64,000 nt of DNA from Actinoplanes octamycinicus (GCF_014205225.1 NZ_JACHNB010000001.1:5437501-5501500); one strand, 5' to 3'. Shown: positions 7,236-16,110, numbered from the stretch's first letter. Notes: a model not told the origin generated them from the sequence alone. Made by a program: numbers and translations.

Positions 7236-8218
7236 GTGGGGACCGACGGGACCTCCGGCTCGCGGGCGGGTTCGATCGTGACCGCGGGGGCTTCGGCCGG
7301 GATGGTGGCGATGCCGGCCAGGATCAGGGCGCCGCCGGTGATCTGGAGGAAGGTGAGGTGTTCGCCGACGACCAGCCAGGCGAAGATCGACGCGAAGATG
7401 ACCTCCAGCAGGCCGACGAAGGAGGCCAGCCGGGAGCCGAGGCGGCTGGAGCCGAAGATGCCCGAGGCGTACGCGATGGCGGTGCCGAAGACGGCGACCA
7501 CGGCCAGCGGCACCCACCACGGGGTGGACGCTCCGAGCAGCGTGACGTCGCCGAAGGTGGCGGTCATCGGGACCGGGTTGGCGAAGCCGAGCCCGGCGGC
7601 GGCGCGGCCGGCCAGCCCGAGCAGGCCGAGGGTGGCGCCGCCGAGCAGCAGGCCGACGCCGGCCAGGGCGACCGGCGGGAGGCCGTCGGCGGGGCGGGCG
7701 GCGACCAGGAAGTAGACGGCGCAGCCGAGTGCGGCGGCGAAGGCCAGGGCGACGCCGAGCACGTCGACGGCGCGCAGCGCGCCCGGGCCGATCACCAGGA
7801 TCAGGCCGCCGACGGCGAGCAGGGAGCCGAGCAGCACGGCCGGGCGGGGCGGACGCCGGGTGGTGGCCCACGCCCAGAGGACCAGGAGCAGCGGCGCCAG
7901 GTACTCGATCAGCAGGGCGGTGGAGACCGGCACCCGGCGGATCGCGGCGAAGTAGGCCAGCTGGGTGAAGGCGACGGCGATCAGGCCCATGCCGAGCAGC
8001 CGCCAGCGGGCTCGCCACAGGGTGTCCCAGCGGCCGTGCAGGGCGACCAGCACGAACGGCAGCAGCAGGAGCCCGCCGCTGAACGCCCGGGCGGTGACCG
8101 CGGCGGCGGGGGACCAGCCGGCCTCCAGCAGTGGTTTGACGAATGCCCCGGACGTGCCGAACGAGGCGGCCGAGACGACCGCGGCGACCAGCCCGGCGGA
8201 CTGCGGCGTGAGCTTCAC
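7220..8218 (-). CDS. EamA/DMT-family transporter (RhaT-like)
   Basis: 332 aa from the GTG at 8218, which follows gaggag by 5 bp. Ten hydrophobic segments fall in two homologous EamA halves; the first half has S-F-G-T-S-G-A-F and the second W-W-V-P-L-A-V-V-A-V-F-G-T-A-I-A-Y. It is an inner-membrane exporter of small metabolites or amino acids; the substrate cannot be told. The last residues (V-P-T-A-S-Q-P) and the stop are encoded in the 31-bp tandem array, so the C-terminus has probably been shaped by array growth. It is divergent from a CGNR-type regulator 70 bp away, the likely controller. Confidence 0.9.
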   Translation of the reverse strand: MKLTPQSAGLVAAVVSAASFGTSGAFVKPLLEAGWSPAAAVTARAFSGGLLLLPFVLVALHGRWDTLWRARWRLLGMGLIAVAFTQLAYFAAIRRVPVSTALLIEYLAPLLLVLWAWATTRRPPRPAVLLGSLLAVGGLILVIGPGALRAVDVLGVALAFAAALGCAVYFLVAARPADGLPPVALAGVGLLLGGATLGLLGLAGRAAAGLGFANPVPMTATFGDVTLLGASTPWWVPLAVVAVFGTAIAYASGIFGSSRLGSRLASFVGLLEVIFASIFAWLVVGEHLTFLQITGGALILAGIATIPAEAPAVTIEPAREPEVPSVPTASQP

Positions 8219-8288
8219 GGCGACTCCTCTGTCATGGGCTAAATTCGGTATACCGCTGACGCTAGGCCGGGTGGAGTGAGGAGTCAAA

Positions 8289-8840
8289 TTGCTGTTTGCC
8301 CCTGACACGGAGGAGGCGCTGGAGTTCGCCGTGGTGCTGGCGAACACCGCCGCGACTGCCTCCCGCTCCGGCCGGGACGAGTTGGCCACCGTCGCTGACC
8401 TGGAGCGACTGCTGCGGGTCAACGTGTTCTCCGGCCGCATCGACCGGGACGAGACCGAGCTGCGCGAGGTGCGCGAGGCCCGCGAGCAGATCCGGGAGAT
8501 CTGGACGCTCGGGCGTGACGAGGCGGTCGACGCGGTGAACCGGATGCTCCGGGAGGCGCACGCGCTGCCCTATCTGACCCGGCACGACGGGTCGGACTGG
8601 CACATGCACGCCACCGAGCCGGACGCGCCGCTGGCCGAGCGGATCCGGGTGGAGGCCGCGCTCGCCCTGATCGACGTGATCCGGATGAACGAGACCGGCC
8701 GGCTGCGGGTCTGCGCGGCTGACGACTGCACCGGCCGCTTCGTCGACCTGTCCCGCAACGGCTCCAAGCGCTTCTGCTCGGTCCGCTGCGGCAACCGGAT
8801 GAACATGATCGCCTTCCGCGCCCGCAAGGCCGATTCCTGA
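8289..8840 (+). CDS. CGNR zinc finger / ABATE-domain regulator
   Basis: 183 aa with a TTG start at 8289; gagtgaggag ends 7 bp upstream. The N-terminal two thirds (residues 1-135) is an ABATE-type helical domain, probably a ligand-binding module. The C-terminus carries C-A-A-D-D-C near 140 and C-S-V-R-C-G-N-R near 165, the zinc finger with the defining C-G-N-R box. Such proteins act as transcriptional regulators and often sit next to a transporter. The divergent arrangement with the EamA gene, sharing an AT-richer spacer (aattcggtatacc), suggests it controls that exporter. Confidence 0.88.
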   Translation: MLFAPDTEEALEFAVVLANTAATASRSGRDELATVADLERLLRVNVFSGRIDRDETELREVREAREQIREIWTLGRDEAVDAVNRMLREAHALPYLTRHDGSDWHMHATEPDAPLAERIRVEAALALIDVIRMNETGRLRVCAADDCTGRFVDLSRNGSKRFCSVRCGNRMNMIAFRARKADS

Positions 8841-8936
8841 CAAACCATCCCCGCTGCCGCGACATCGCCGGCACGTCTCGGTCTTTGTTTCGGTACGACC
8901 GGAGCCCCGTTCCGGCCGGCCCGCGAGGCCCCGCGG

Positions 8937-10568
8937 TCAGAGGCGGAACTGGCCGACCAGTTCCTCCAGCTCGTGGGACATCCGGGACAGCTGCTCGGCG
9001 GTCTGCCGTGACTCGCTCACTCCGTGCGCCGTGTCCTGCGCCGCAGTCGCCACCCCGGTGATGCCGACCGCGATCTGACCGGAACCGGTCGCCGCCTCCA
9101 CCACGTTCCGGCTCATCTCGGCGGTGGTCGCGGTCTGCTCCTCGACGGCCGCCGCGATCGTCGTCGAGTGCTCGTTGACCTCGTTGATGATCTCCGCGAT
9201 CCGGTTGATCGCCTCGATCGCGGCCTCGGTGTCGGACTGGATGGCCTGCACCCGGGCGTCGATGTCGACGGTGGCCCGGGCGGTGGCCTGGGCCAGGTCC
9301 TTCACCTCGCCGGCCACCACGGCGAAGCCTTTGCCCAGTTCGCCGGCGCGGGCCGCTTCGATGGTGGCGTTCAGGGCGAGCAGGTTGGTCTGCTCGGCGA
9401 TCGTGGTGATCAGGTTGATCACGCCGCTGATCTCCGCGCTGGACCGGCCCAGCCTGCTGATCGTGTCGGTGGCGGCGCGGACGCTGTCGACGCCGGTGGC
9501 GGCCACTCCGGCGGCCCGCGAGGCGCCGTCGGCGATCTCCCGGATCGCGGCGGTCATCTCCTCGGTGCCGGCCGCCACGGTCTGCACGCTGCGGGTGACC
9601 TCCTCGGCCGACGAGGCGACCATGTCGGACTGGCCGGACGCGGTGTCGGCGGCGTCCGCGATCCGGGCCGAGGTGGCGGTCAGTTCGGTGGCGGCGGCGG
9701 CGAGCGTGTGGCTGTTCTCGTTCAGCGTGGCGAACGCCGTCCGGAGCACATCCAGGGTCCGGTTCATCGCCCGGCCCATCGAGCCCAGCTCGTCGCGGCC
9801 CTGGTCGGGCACCCGGACGCTGAGATCCTTTTCGGCCACCGTCTTGAGCGCCGCCACCGTCCCGGCGAGCGGCCGGGTGATGCTGCGGGTCACCACCACC
9901 GCGACCAGCACGGTCAGCACCAGGCAGAGCAGCCCGGCCATGATCATGAACCGTTGCGCGGTGGCGGCCGCGTCGTCGGCCTCGCCCCGCGCGGCCTGGG
10001 CCCGCTTGCCGGTCAGCTCGACCAGCTGGTCCACCGAGCCGATGATCTTGCCCATCCATTCCAGCGACTCCCCGGAGGCGAGTTCGTTGGCCTGCGCGAT
10101 CCCGGCTCGGGTCCCGGTCCGGTAGCCCGCGACGATCCGCTGGTCGACCGCCATGAACTGCTCGAACGACTGCCCGATCGCGTCGACCAGCGACCGTTCC
10201 GCGCCGGCCAGCGGCTGCGCGGTCAGGTGCGCCAGGTCGTCGCGGAAGGCGCTGGTCGAGGCGAGGAACTCCTTGCGCTGGCCGACCGTGTCGTCGGTGG
10301 CGCCGGCCACCCCGCGCAGGGTGTCGAACGCGTAACCGGTCTGCCAGCCGGCGAAGTCCGCGGTGCGGAACTTGGCCACCAGCGCGGTCTGGCTCACCTC
10401 GTCGGCGGCGGCCAGGTCGCGGGTGGCGGCACGCGCGCTCCGCCCGCCCTGCAGGCCGATCCCGATCGCGGCGAACATGCACAGGCAGATGCCGGTGAAC
10501 GCGATGCCGAGGCGCACACCGATCTTGAAATTGGTGAGGAACCGCACTACTGGCACGTTACGGACCAT
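8937..10568 (-). CDS. methyl-accepting chemotaxis protein
   Basis: 543 aa from the ATG at 10568. Layout: TM1 about 17-40, a 165-residue periplasm-facing helical sensor, TM2 about 207-227, HAMP about 228-280, then the cytoplasmic signalling coiled coil to the end. The hairpin tip is recognisable as [20 protein letters not shown]. The C-terminus ends G-Q-F-R-L without a CheR-tethering pentapeptide. The ligand is unknown. Actinoplanes makes motile spores, so chemoreceptors are expected. No che operon adjoins; a CheR-PAS gene lies at 42.7 kb. The GTG at 10556 is an alternative start. Confidence 0.93.
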   Translation of the reverse strand: MVRNVPVVRFLTNFKIGVRLGIAFTGICLCMFAAIGIGLQGGRSARAATRDLAAADEVSQTALVAKFRTADFAGWQTGYAFDTLRGVAGATDDTVGQRKEFLASTSAFRDDLAHLTAQPLAGAERSLVDAIGQSFEQFMAVDQRIVAGYRTGTRAGIAQANELASGESLEWMGKIIGSVDQLVELTGKRAQAARGEADDAAATAQRFMIMAGLLCLVLTVLVAVVVTRSITRPLAGTVAALKTVAEKDLSVRVPDQGRDELGSMGRAMNRTLDVLRTAFATLNENSHTLAAAATELTATSARIADAADTASGQSDMVASSAEEVTRSVQTVAAGTEEMTAAIREIADGASRAAGVAATGVDSVRAATDTISRLGRSSAEISGVINLITTIAEQTNLLALNATIEAARAGELGKGFAVVAGEVKDLAQATARATVDIDARVQAIQSDTEAAIEAINRIAEIINEVNEHSTTIAAAVEEQTATTAEMSRNVVEAATGSGQIAVGITGVATAAQDTAHGVSESRQTAEQLSRMSHELEELVGQFRL

Positions 10569-10574
10569 CGGTGT

Positions 10575-10613
10575 CCGGACCGCTCGGTCCCGCGCTCGGA
10601 CCGAGCGGTCCGG
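10575..10613 (-). terminator. strong hairpin terminator after the arabinanase gene
   Basis: A perfect 16-bp stem (10575-10590 with 10598-10613, ccggaccgctcggtcc / ggaccgagcggtccgg) with a 7-nt loop sits just after the arabinanase stop and just before the chemoreceptor start. It lacks a T-run, as many actinomycete terminators do. It overlaps the chemoreceptor leader, so it could also act as an operator. Confidence 0.65.
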
Positions 10614-10619
10614 CAAAAC

Positions 10620-11576
10620 TCAGTACACGTACGGCCAGCCGGACGAGTCCCAGCCGAGCAGGTTGATGCCGAGTCTCGCCGCGCCGGACGAGGTGTAGTA
10701 GTGGTAGACCAGCACGTCCGCGTCACTGTCGGTGAAGACCGCCGGATGCCCGGGGCCGTACACGCTGCCGTGCGTCGCCAGGATCTCGGTGCCGCCGCCG
10801 GCCGTGGCCGGCGTCCCGGCCCGGTCGCGGTAGGGCCCGGTGATCGACGTCGACCGGGCCACCATGGTGCGGTAGGTGCTGGACGCGCCCCGGCAGCAGA
10901 AGTCGAACGACATGAACAGGTAGTAGTAGCCGCCGTGCCGGAAGACGAACGGCGCCTCGACCGACTTGCTGTTCACGAACCGCTCGGCGACGTTGTGGAC
11001 GGTGCTGTCGGCGCGCTTGCCGGTCGACGGGTTCAGCTTCACCATCTTGATCCCGGACCAGAAGGAGCCGAAGGTCAGCCACCACTCGCCGGAGGCGGTG
11101 ACGGTCAGGTTCGGATCGATCGCGTTCCAGTTGCTGCTGCTGGTCGACTCGATCACCTTGCCGTAATCGGTCCAGGTGCCGGCCGCGCCGGTGGTGCTGG
11201 CCGCCATGAAGATCGCCGACTTGCTGGAGCCGAAGGTCGACGCGGCGTAATACATCAGGTATTTCCCGCCGTGGTAGGAGAGGTCCGGGGCCCACAGGGT
11301 GGCGCTGCCACCGGTGTAGGCGCTGGCCCACGGGGTCCCGTTCGGGAAGGCCTTGCCGGCGTCGGCGAAGGCGGTCCGGTCGGCCGAGGTCTTCAGCGTG
11401 ATGCCGTCGCCGGTGGTGGCCATGAGGTAGCCGCCACCGGGCCGTTTGACGATCGACGGGTCGTGCGCCCCGGTCGAACCGGTCACCACGCCGGGGTTCG
11501 GATAGGCCGCGGCGACGGCCGGTTGCGGGGTCAGGGCGAGCAGGGCCACCGCCAGCAGCAGGAAGCGAGACTTCAC
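10620..11576 (-). CDS. secreted GH43 endo-1,5-alpha-L-arabinanase
   Basis: 318 aa, GTG start at 11576 after ggaagg. Residues 1-23 are a Sec signal peptide ending A-V-A-A. The mature enzyme is a single five-bladed propeller of family GH43: catalytic base Asp in G-A-H-D-P-S (Asp39), the pKa-modulating Asp in N-A-I-D-P-N, and the acid Glu in S-V-E-A-P. The motif S-Y-H-G-G-K-Y-L-M-Y-Y-A and the closing N-L-L-G-W-D are typical of arabinan endo-1,5-alpha-L-arabinosidases. It would degrade plant arabinan outside the cell. There is no carbohydrate-binding module. A LacI-type operator overlaps its promoter. Confidence 0.92.
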   Translation of the reverse strand: MKSRFLLLAVALLALTPQPAVAAAYPNPGVVTGSTGAHDPSIVKRPGGGYLMATTGDGITLKTSADRTAFADAGKAFPNGTPWASAYTGGSATLWAPDLSYHGGKYLMYYAASTFGSSKSAIFMAASTTGAAGTWTDYGKVIESTSSSNWNAIDPNLTVTASGEWWLTFGSFWSGIKMVKLNPSTGKRADSTVHNVAERFVNSKSVEAPFVFRHGGYYYLFMSFDFCCRGASSTYRTMVARSTSITGPYRDRAGTPATAGGGTEILATHGSVYGPGHPAVFTDSDADVLVYHYYTSSGAARLGINLLGWDSSGWPYVY

Positions 11577-11602
11577 GGGGATTCGCCTTCCGTTGAGGGG
11601 GT

Positions 11603-11632
11603 GGCGGCCCCGATCGGGGAATCGGGGCCGCC
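11603..11632 (-). promoter_or_regulatory. 5'-UTR hairpin of the arabinanase gene (or upstream terminator)
   Basis: Perfect 12-bp inverted repeat ggcggccccgat (11603-11614) / atcggggccgcc (11621-11632) with a 6-nt loop, 27 bp before the arabinanase start and downstream of its predicted promoter. It could attenuate translation or end read-through from the gene at 11928. Confidence 0.45.
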
Positions 11633-11662
11633 GTGGGGGACGGGGTCAGCGCGGCCGCACAG

Positions 11663-11683
11663 TCATCGAAGTCAATTCGATGA
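11663..11683. promoter_or_regulatory. palindrome downstream of the arabinanase promoter
   Basis: tcatcgaa (11663-11670), 5 bp, ttcgatga (11676-11683): a perfect 8-bp inverted repeat just after the predicted -10 region, in the position of a second operator. Confidence 0.4.
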
Positions 11684-11688
11684 CATGT

Positions 11689-11716
11689 ATGTTAACGATC
11701 ACATTTGACAAGTCAA
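11689..11716 (-). promoter_or_regulatory. promoter with LacI-family operator for the arabinanase gene
   Basis: On the minus strand, TTGACT (11716-11711), a 16-bp spacer and TAACAT (11694-11689). The -10 region is overlapped by TGTGATCGTTAACA (11703-11690), close to the LacI-family consensus TGTTANCGNTAACA with central CG. Sugar-responsive repression of the secreted arabinanase is therefore likely. Confidence 0.5.
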
Positions 11717-11927
11717 GAAGCAGGTGGAGCGCCTGCGCAGCGCTAACACAAAGGATTCTTAACCGGCCTGGCCCGGGCGTCTCCCAGCCGCTGGCTCGGC
11801 CGCGATGGCCGCCGGCATCACCCCGGTCGTCGCCGGGGCAGCCCGGCCGCCGCCATCCCGAGGAGCAGCCGCTGTCGCTGTCCGCCGGTGGCCACCGAAG
11901 ACGAGCCGCCCACGCACCCCGGCGAAT

Positions 11928-12437
11928 CTAGGTCACCGGGATGCCGTGCCGGTGCAGCAGGCCCATGAGGTTGTCCAGGAAAGCATCTCGGTTGTCGACC
12001 AGGATCACCGGGATGTTGATCGGTTTGCGGCCGCGCGGCACGAGTTGGTAGTTGACCAGCTGGCCCTTGCGCAGCAGCGGCTTGCACTCGGCGATCTCGG
12101 CCCAGGTGAAGGCCTGCGCCCGGTTGTTGCGCACGTGCACGAAACCGCCGGTGAAGACGTGGAACGACTGGGCGCCCTGAATGAAGATCCGGATGCCCAT
12201 CGCCAGCGAATAGACCATCAGGAAGCAGAAGAACAGGCCGACCAGGCGCAGCAGTCCGTAGACGATGCCGTCGGTGTCGTGACCGAGGCTGGCCAGGAAG
12301 AGCAGCAGCAGGCTGACCGCGGCGACGGCCAGCCAGCTGCCGCCGGCCTTCAGCGGGCTGGGCAGCGACCGGTCGGCCACTTGGTGACCGAGGCCGCGGG
12401 AGTAGGCGAGAGAGCTGACGTCGGCGGGCGTTTCCAT
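11928..12437 (-). CDS. two-TM membrane protein of unknown function, DUF6585-like
   Basis: 169 aa from the ATG at 12437, preceded by aaggggatcccgg. A cytosolic N-terminus of about 30 residues is followed by two hydrophobic helices (about 37-53 and 63-82), then a soluble beta-rich part with F-T-G-G-F-V-H-V-R and A-F-T-W-A-E-I. This pattern (outer strand, then W-A-E/D-I) resembles DUF6585 proteins common in actinomycetes. The role is unknown. It may be co-directional with the YdeI-like gene upstream, but a hairpin lies between them. Confidence 0.72.
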   Translation of the reverse strand: METPADVSSLAYSRGLGHQVADRSLPSPLKAGGSWLAVAAVSLLLLFLASLGHDTDGIVYGLLRLVGLFFCFLMVYSLAMGIRIFIQGAQSFHVFTGGFVHVRNNRAQAFTWAEIAECKPLLRKGQLVNYQLVPRGRKPINIPVILVDNRDAFLDNLMGLLHRHGIPVT

Positions 12438-12513
12438 GACCGGGATCCCCTTCCCGAGTGGACAGTCGCCCCGGTGTACCGCCCGGCAAGCCGGGAGGTT
12501 CAACCCACGTCTT

Positions 12514-12539
12514 CGGTACGCCCCGCGCGTCGCGTACCG
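12514..12539 (-). terminator. hairpin after the YdeI-like gene
   Basis: cggtacgc (12514-12521) and gcgtaccg (12532-12539) pair around a 10-nt loop, 10 bp downstream of the YdeI-like stop. No T-run follows. Confidence 0.4.
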
Positions 12540-12549
12540 GAAACCGCTC

Positions 12550-13011
12550 TTATCGGGTCTGGCCGGCGTGCAGCATCTCGATGGTCTTGGCGACCCGCTG
12601 CTCCCGGGTGGCCTCCCGCTTGGCCTCGGTGATCCAGCGCACGAACTCCTTGCGGTGCGAATAGGCCAGCTTGTCGAACGCCGCCCGCGCTCCGTCGTCC
12701 CCGGCCAGCGCGGCCGCCAGCTCCGGCGGGACCTCGACGGCGCGCTCCCCGGTCTCGGCGGCGATGATCACCGCGTAGTCCGCGCCGATCTCCACGCCGG
12801 CCTGGGCGCGGGCCGCCTTGGCCAGGCCGATCATGTTCTCCCCGCCCATCCGGGCCAGGCGCAGCGGCAGGGTCACCCCGTTCACGGTGACCTGGACCGG
12901 GAAGGCCTTGCGCCCGTCCCCGACGGCAGCCACCTGCTCGTCGGTGAGGACGAAGGCCCCGGCCGGCCCGCGCGATTGCAGTGTCAGCGTCAGTTCCAGT
13001 GTCTCGGCCAC
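12550..13011 (-). CDS. YdeI/OmpD-associated family protein with DUF1905 domain
   Basis: 153 aa, GTG start at 13011. The N-terminal half (residues 1-90) is a small beta-barrel of the DUF1905 type, with R-L-A-R-M-G-G-E-N-M-I-G-L-A-K. The C-terminal half (about 95-150) carries the OmdA/YdeI helical region including F-D-K-L-A-Y-S-H-R-K-E-F-V-R-W-I-T-E-A-K-R, the signature of bacteriocin-protection YdeI/OmpD-associated proteins. The biochemical role of the family is unsettled. It stands alone, 13 bp after the GlsB-like gene on the same strand. Confidence 0.88.
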   Translation of the reverse strand: MAETLELTLTLQSRGPAGAFVLTDEQVAAVGDGRKAFPVQVTVNGVTLPLRLARMGGENMIGLAKAARAQAGVEIGADYAVIIAAETGERAVEVPPELAAALAGDDGARAAFDKLAYSHRKEFVRWITEAKREATREQRVAKTIEMLHAGQTR

Positions 13012-13024
13012 GCTGACACGCTAG

Positions 13025-13330
13025 TCAGTCGCGGCGGCGATCGGTGGTGAACTGCCGGGTGAGCATCGCGGCGAGTCCGACGCCGACCACCGCGATGGCG
13101 ACCTGCACCCCGACCACGGCCCAGTCGAAGGTCCGGCCGGACACCGTGAACATGTGGTCGCTGTGCAGGTCCCACCGGTCGGACGCCCAGGTCCCGGCGA
13201 CCGCGGCGCCCATCCCGATCAGCACGGTGGCGATCAGGCCGATGTTCTGCCGGCCCGGCAGCACGAGCCGGGCCACCACCCCGATGATCGCGCCGAACAC
13301 GATCGCCGCCACATAATCCTGACCGTCCAC
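13025..13330 (-). CDS. GlsB/YeaQ/YmgE-like small membrane protein
   Basis: 101 aa from the GTG at 13330. This start is chosen because aggaggt ends only a few bases upstream; an ATG seven codons earlier would place that site inside the gene. There are three hydrophobic helices, with G-A-I-I-G-V-V-A-R-L-V-L-P-G-R-Q-N-I-G typical of the transglycosylase-associated GlsB/YeaQ family. This version has an extra 25-residue polar loop (W-D-L-H-S-D-H-M-F) between helices two and three. Family members are small stress-induced inner-membrane proteins of unclear mechanism. Confidence 0.82.
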   Translation of the reverse strand: MDGQDYVAAIVFGAIIGVVARLVLPGRQNIGLIATVLIGMGAAVAGTWASDRWDLHSDHMFTVSGRTFDWAVVGVQVAIAVVGVGLAAMLTRQFTTDRRRD

Positions 13331-13389
13331 TGCGACCTCCTGTGAGTGCATCCGACGATGCCCATGGTGGCGGCCGCGTCAAGCGTGGA

Positions 13390-13863
13390 TCAGCCCCACT
13401 GGCCGGGCACGTAGTCGCCGGCCGGCCGCTGGAGGATCACGTTGAGCCGGTTCCACGCGTTGATCACGGCGATCTGCGCGACCAGCGCGGCCAGCTGCTC
13501 CTCGTCGAAGTGCTTGGCCGCGTTCGCCCAGACGTCGTCCGGGACGCCACCGGCCGCGTCGGCGATCCGGGTGCCCTGCTCGGCCAGCTCCAGCGCGGCC
13601 CGCTCCGCCTCGGTGAAGACGGTCGCCTCCCGCCAGGCCGCGACCAGGTGCAGCCGGGTGTCGGTCTCGCCCTCGTGCGCGGCGTCCTTGGTGTGCATGT
13701 CGACGCAGTACCCGCAGCCGTTGATCTGGCTGGCCCGGATCTCGACCAGGTGCCGGACGGTGGCCGGCAGCGACGAGCCGTTGATCGCCTTGCCGGCGCC
13801 GAGCAGGGCCTTCACGACGTCTCCGGCGAGCGGGATGGTCTGGGCGTTCAGCCGTGCGCTCAT
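13390..13863 (-). CDS. carboxymuconolactone decarboxylase/AhpD-like protein
   Basis: 157 aa from the ATG at 13863 with aggaga 8 bp upstream. It carries the AhpD-type redox signature E-I-R-A-S-Q-I-N-G-C-G-Y-C-V-D-M-H, with the CxxC pair near residues 50-53 and the conserved His after it. This identifies a peroxidase-like member of the CMD superfamily rather than a true decarboxylase. It likely reduces alkyl hydroperoxides or acts as a thiol oxidoreductase in the cytoplasm. No partner AhpC or sigma gene adjoins. Confidence 0.9.
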   Translation of the reverse strand: MSARLNAQTIPLAGDVVKALLGAGKAINGSSLPATVRHLVEIRASQINGCGYCVDMHTKDAAHEGETDTRLHLVAAWREATVFTEAERAALELAEQGTRIADAAGGVPDDVWANAAKHFDEEQLAALVAQIAVINAWNRLNVILQRPAGDYVPGQWG

Positions 13864-14081
13864 GGTGTCTCTCCTGTTCCGATGGGCGTGAGTCACCACT
13901 AGGACACCGTGGCGCCGAGATTTGTGACTGTGATCTGGCTCTCCTAACGGCACCGGCCGCGGGCCGGCTGCGCGACACCCTGCACCGGCCGGGGGACGCC
14001 GCGTTCCGTCTCGGCCCGCCGCCCGGAGCGAATCGCGATGACAGTGCCAGGGCGGTTCCGTGCGGAACCGTCCTGGCGCGA

Positions 14082-16049
14082 TCAGCGTGCCGCGGCTGAG
14101 GCACCGGTCCGCCGGAGGACGCGGAGCAGGTATTCCTTGCGGTCGAGTGGATCCGGGCCGGTTCGGGCGCGGGACGGGATCGGGCCGCGCACCGGCGCGT
14201 AGTGGTCGAAGGCGCTTTCCAGCACGCCCTCGCCGCGGGTCAGGCCGGGCAGGCGCCGCTGCAGTTCGTGCACCCGGGCCGCCGGGATCTCACCGGAGAT
14301 GACCGCCGGCTCGGTCGACAGCGGAATCGCCCGCAGACGTGCCAGCAAGGGCAGCACCGCCGGCACGGTGTCGGGCGGCACCTCGGCCCGGAACGTGTGG
14401 ATCGGCTCCAGCACGTCGGTTCCGGCCCGCCGCAGAGCCGCCATCAGCACCAGTGGTGTCAGGTTCCGGAAATCGCCGGCCGTGCTCGACATGCTCTTGT
14501 CGAAGATGGCATGCGCATGGGACTGCCGGGCCGAATACCCGGAATGCGTCATCGCGACCAGCACATCCGGCACCGGCCAGCCCCGCAAACCCTGCCGCAG
14601 CGTCTCGTGCACCGTCTGCTCCACCGCCGTGAAGAACGCCGGCGGCATCGACCCGGGCTCCACCTCCAGACCGAAACTGACACCCGCCCCCACCGGCGCG
14701 GGCGCGACCCGAAGCCCGATCGTGGCCAGGAACGGGTTCGGCGCCACCTTGTTGAACTCCACCGCCGCCCCAACCCCGAGAACCCGCTCGACGTGCAGCG
14801 TCGTCGTCTCCCGGAAGCTCACCCGCAGCCCGTACTGCTCGGCCAGGGTGGCCCCCACCACCTCCTTCTGCACCTCGCCGTAGAGCGACACGTAGATCTC
14901 CTGCCGCTCGTCGTCCTGGCGCAGATTGATCAGCGGATCCTGCTCGGCGAGTTCGGCCAGGGCGGCATGCAGGGCACCGCGCTCCGCGCGCCGGGACGCG
15001 ACCACCGCTGTCTCCAGGCTGGGCGGCGCGAATTGCGCGCGGCGGGCGGCTTTCCGGCGTACGAACGAAGCGTCGTCCTCCGGCGGCGGAGCGGGCTCGT
15101 CGCGTACCCCTAGATCGGCGCCGACCCGAGCGGAGCCGAGCCCGCGGACGCGCCCGATCTGACCGGCCGTGATCGCGCCGCAGGCGCGGGCGGCACCGTT
15201 CGTGAAGACCTCGATGCCGGTCACCCGCTCGTCCCCGAGCATGTCCCGGACGTGCAGCGTGCCGCTGAACATCCGCAGGTAGGCGAGGCGTTCGCCGGCC
15301 GGGCCGCGCTCCACCTTGAAGATCGTCCCGATCGGCGGGCCGGCGGCGTGCCCCGGCGCCGGCGGCAGCAGCCGGGTGATCCCCCGGACCAGGTCGTCGA
15401 TGCCGGCGCCGGTGATCGCCGAGCCGAAGTAGACCGGATGCACCCGGCCCCGGACCCGGATCGGCGGCGCCGGCCGGTCCTCGACCAGCGCGGCGAGCAC
15501 CGCGTCGTCGTGGTCGGCGAGCCGGGTCAGGTCGATGGCACCGTGCACTTCCGCGTCCCGGGCGCCGATCCGGTCGACCCGGCTCATCGGCACGATCGCC
15601 GGGCTGATCCGCGTCCCGATCTCGTTCAGGACGCCGGAGAAACGGGCGCCGGCCCGATCCACCTTGTTCACGAAAAGGAGCGTCGGAATGCGCAGCCGGT
15701 GCAGCGTCCGGGCCAGCACCCGGGTCTGCGCCTGCACGCCCTCGACCGCCGAGACGACCAGGATCGCGGCGTCCAGAACGGCGAGCGACCGCTCCACCTC
15801 GGCGATGAAATCCGGGTGTCCGGGCGTGTCGATCAGATTGACGGTACGGCCGTCGAGGGTGAACGAGACGACCGCGGATTTGATGGTGATGCCGCGGCGG
15901 CGCTCCAATTCCAGGGTGTCGGTCTGCGTGCTGCCGTCGTCCACGCTGCCGATCTCGTCGATCACCCCGGCGGTGTGCAGAAGCCGCTCGGTGAGGCTGG
16001 TCTTACCGGCGTCGACGTGCGCCAGAATGCCGAGATTGAGGATGCTCAA
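14082..16049 (-). CDS. OtrA/Tet(M)-type ribosomal protection GTPase (tetracycline resistance)
   Basis: 655 aa, TTG start at 16049 with aggga 9 bp upstream. It is an EF-G paralogue: G1 A-H-V-D-A-G-K-T (10-17), R-R-R-G-I-T-I (switch I), D-T-P-G-H, N-K-V-D, then domains II to V. The N-terminal L-N-L-G-I-L-A-H-V-D and the C-terminal P-L-D-R-K-E-Y-L are characteristic of ribosome-protection proteins, and the overall match is to the Streptomyces rimosus OtrA branch rather than to EF-G or LepA. Such proteins bind the 30S A-site region and eject tetracycline. No tetracycline biosynthesis genes lie nearby, so it is probably intrinsic resistance. Confidence 0.88.
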   Translation of the reverse strand: MSILNLGILAHVDAGKTSLTERLLHTAGVIDEIGSVDDGSTQTDTLELERRRGITIKSAVVSFTLDGRTVNLIDTPGHPDFIAEVERSLAVLDAAILVVSAVEGVQAQTRVLARTLHRLRIPTLLFVNKVDRAGARFSGVLNEIGTRISPAIVPMSRVDRIGARDAEVHGAIDLTRLADHDDAVLAALVEDRPAPPIRVRGRVHPVYFGSAITGAGIDDLVRGITRLLPPAPGHAAGPPIGTIFKVERGPAGERLAYLRMFSGTLHVRDMLGDERVTGIEVFTNGAARACGAITAGQIGRVRGLGSARVGADLGVRDEPAPPPEDDASFVRRKAARRAQFAPPSLETAVVASRRAERGALHAALAELAEQDPLINLRQDDERQEIYVSLYGEVQKEVVGATLAEQYGLRVSFRETTTLHVERVLGVGAAVEFNKVAPNPFLATIGLRVAPAPVGAGVSFGLEVEPGSMPPAFFTAVEQTVHETLRQGLRGWPVPDVLVAMTHSGYSARQSHAHAIFDKSMSSTAGDFRNLTPLVLMAALRRAGTDVLEPIHTFRAEVPPDTVPAVLPLLARLRAIPLSTEPAVISGEIPAARVHELQRRLPGLTRGEGVLESAFDHYAPVRGPIPSRARTGPDPLDRKEYLLRVLRRTGASAAAR

Positions 16050-16110
16050 GCGTCATGTCCCTAACGGTGAAGTGGACTCCTTCCGGATGTGACATGCACG
16101 CTGCTCGCAT
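16003..16110 (-). CDS. candidate leader ORF overlapping the ribosomal-protection gene
   Basis: A 35-codon frame (ATG at 16110, TAA at 16003-16005) begins 61 bp before the TTG start and ends 47 bp inside the gene in another frame. A-rich aaagagatcagagc precedes it. Leader peptides attenuate several ribosome-targeted resistance genes, but this one may be chance. Confidence 0.25.
   Translation of the reverse strand: MRAACMSHPEGVHFTVRDMTLEHPQSRHSGARRRR

Noticed and set aside
9024..11708. 894-codon forward open frame opposite the chemoreceptor and arabinanase genes
   Set aside because: Antisense shadow of two genes with clear domains; composition is Gly/Arg/His-rich with no fold, a common artefact of GC-rich codon usage.
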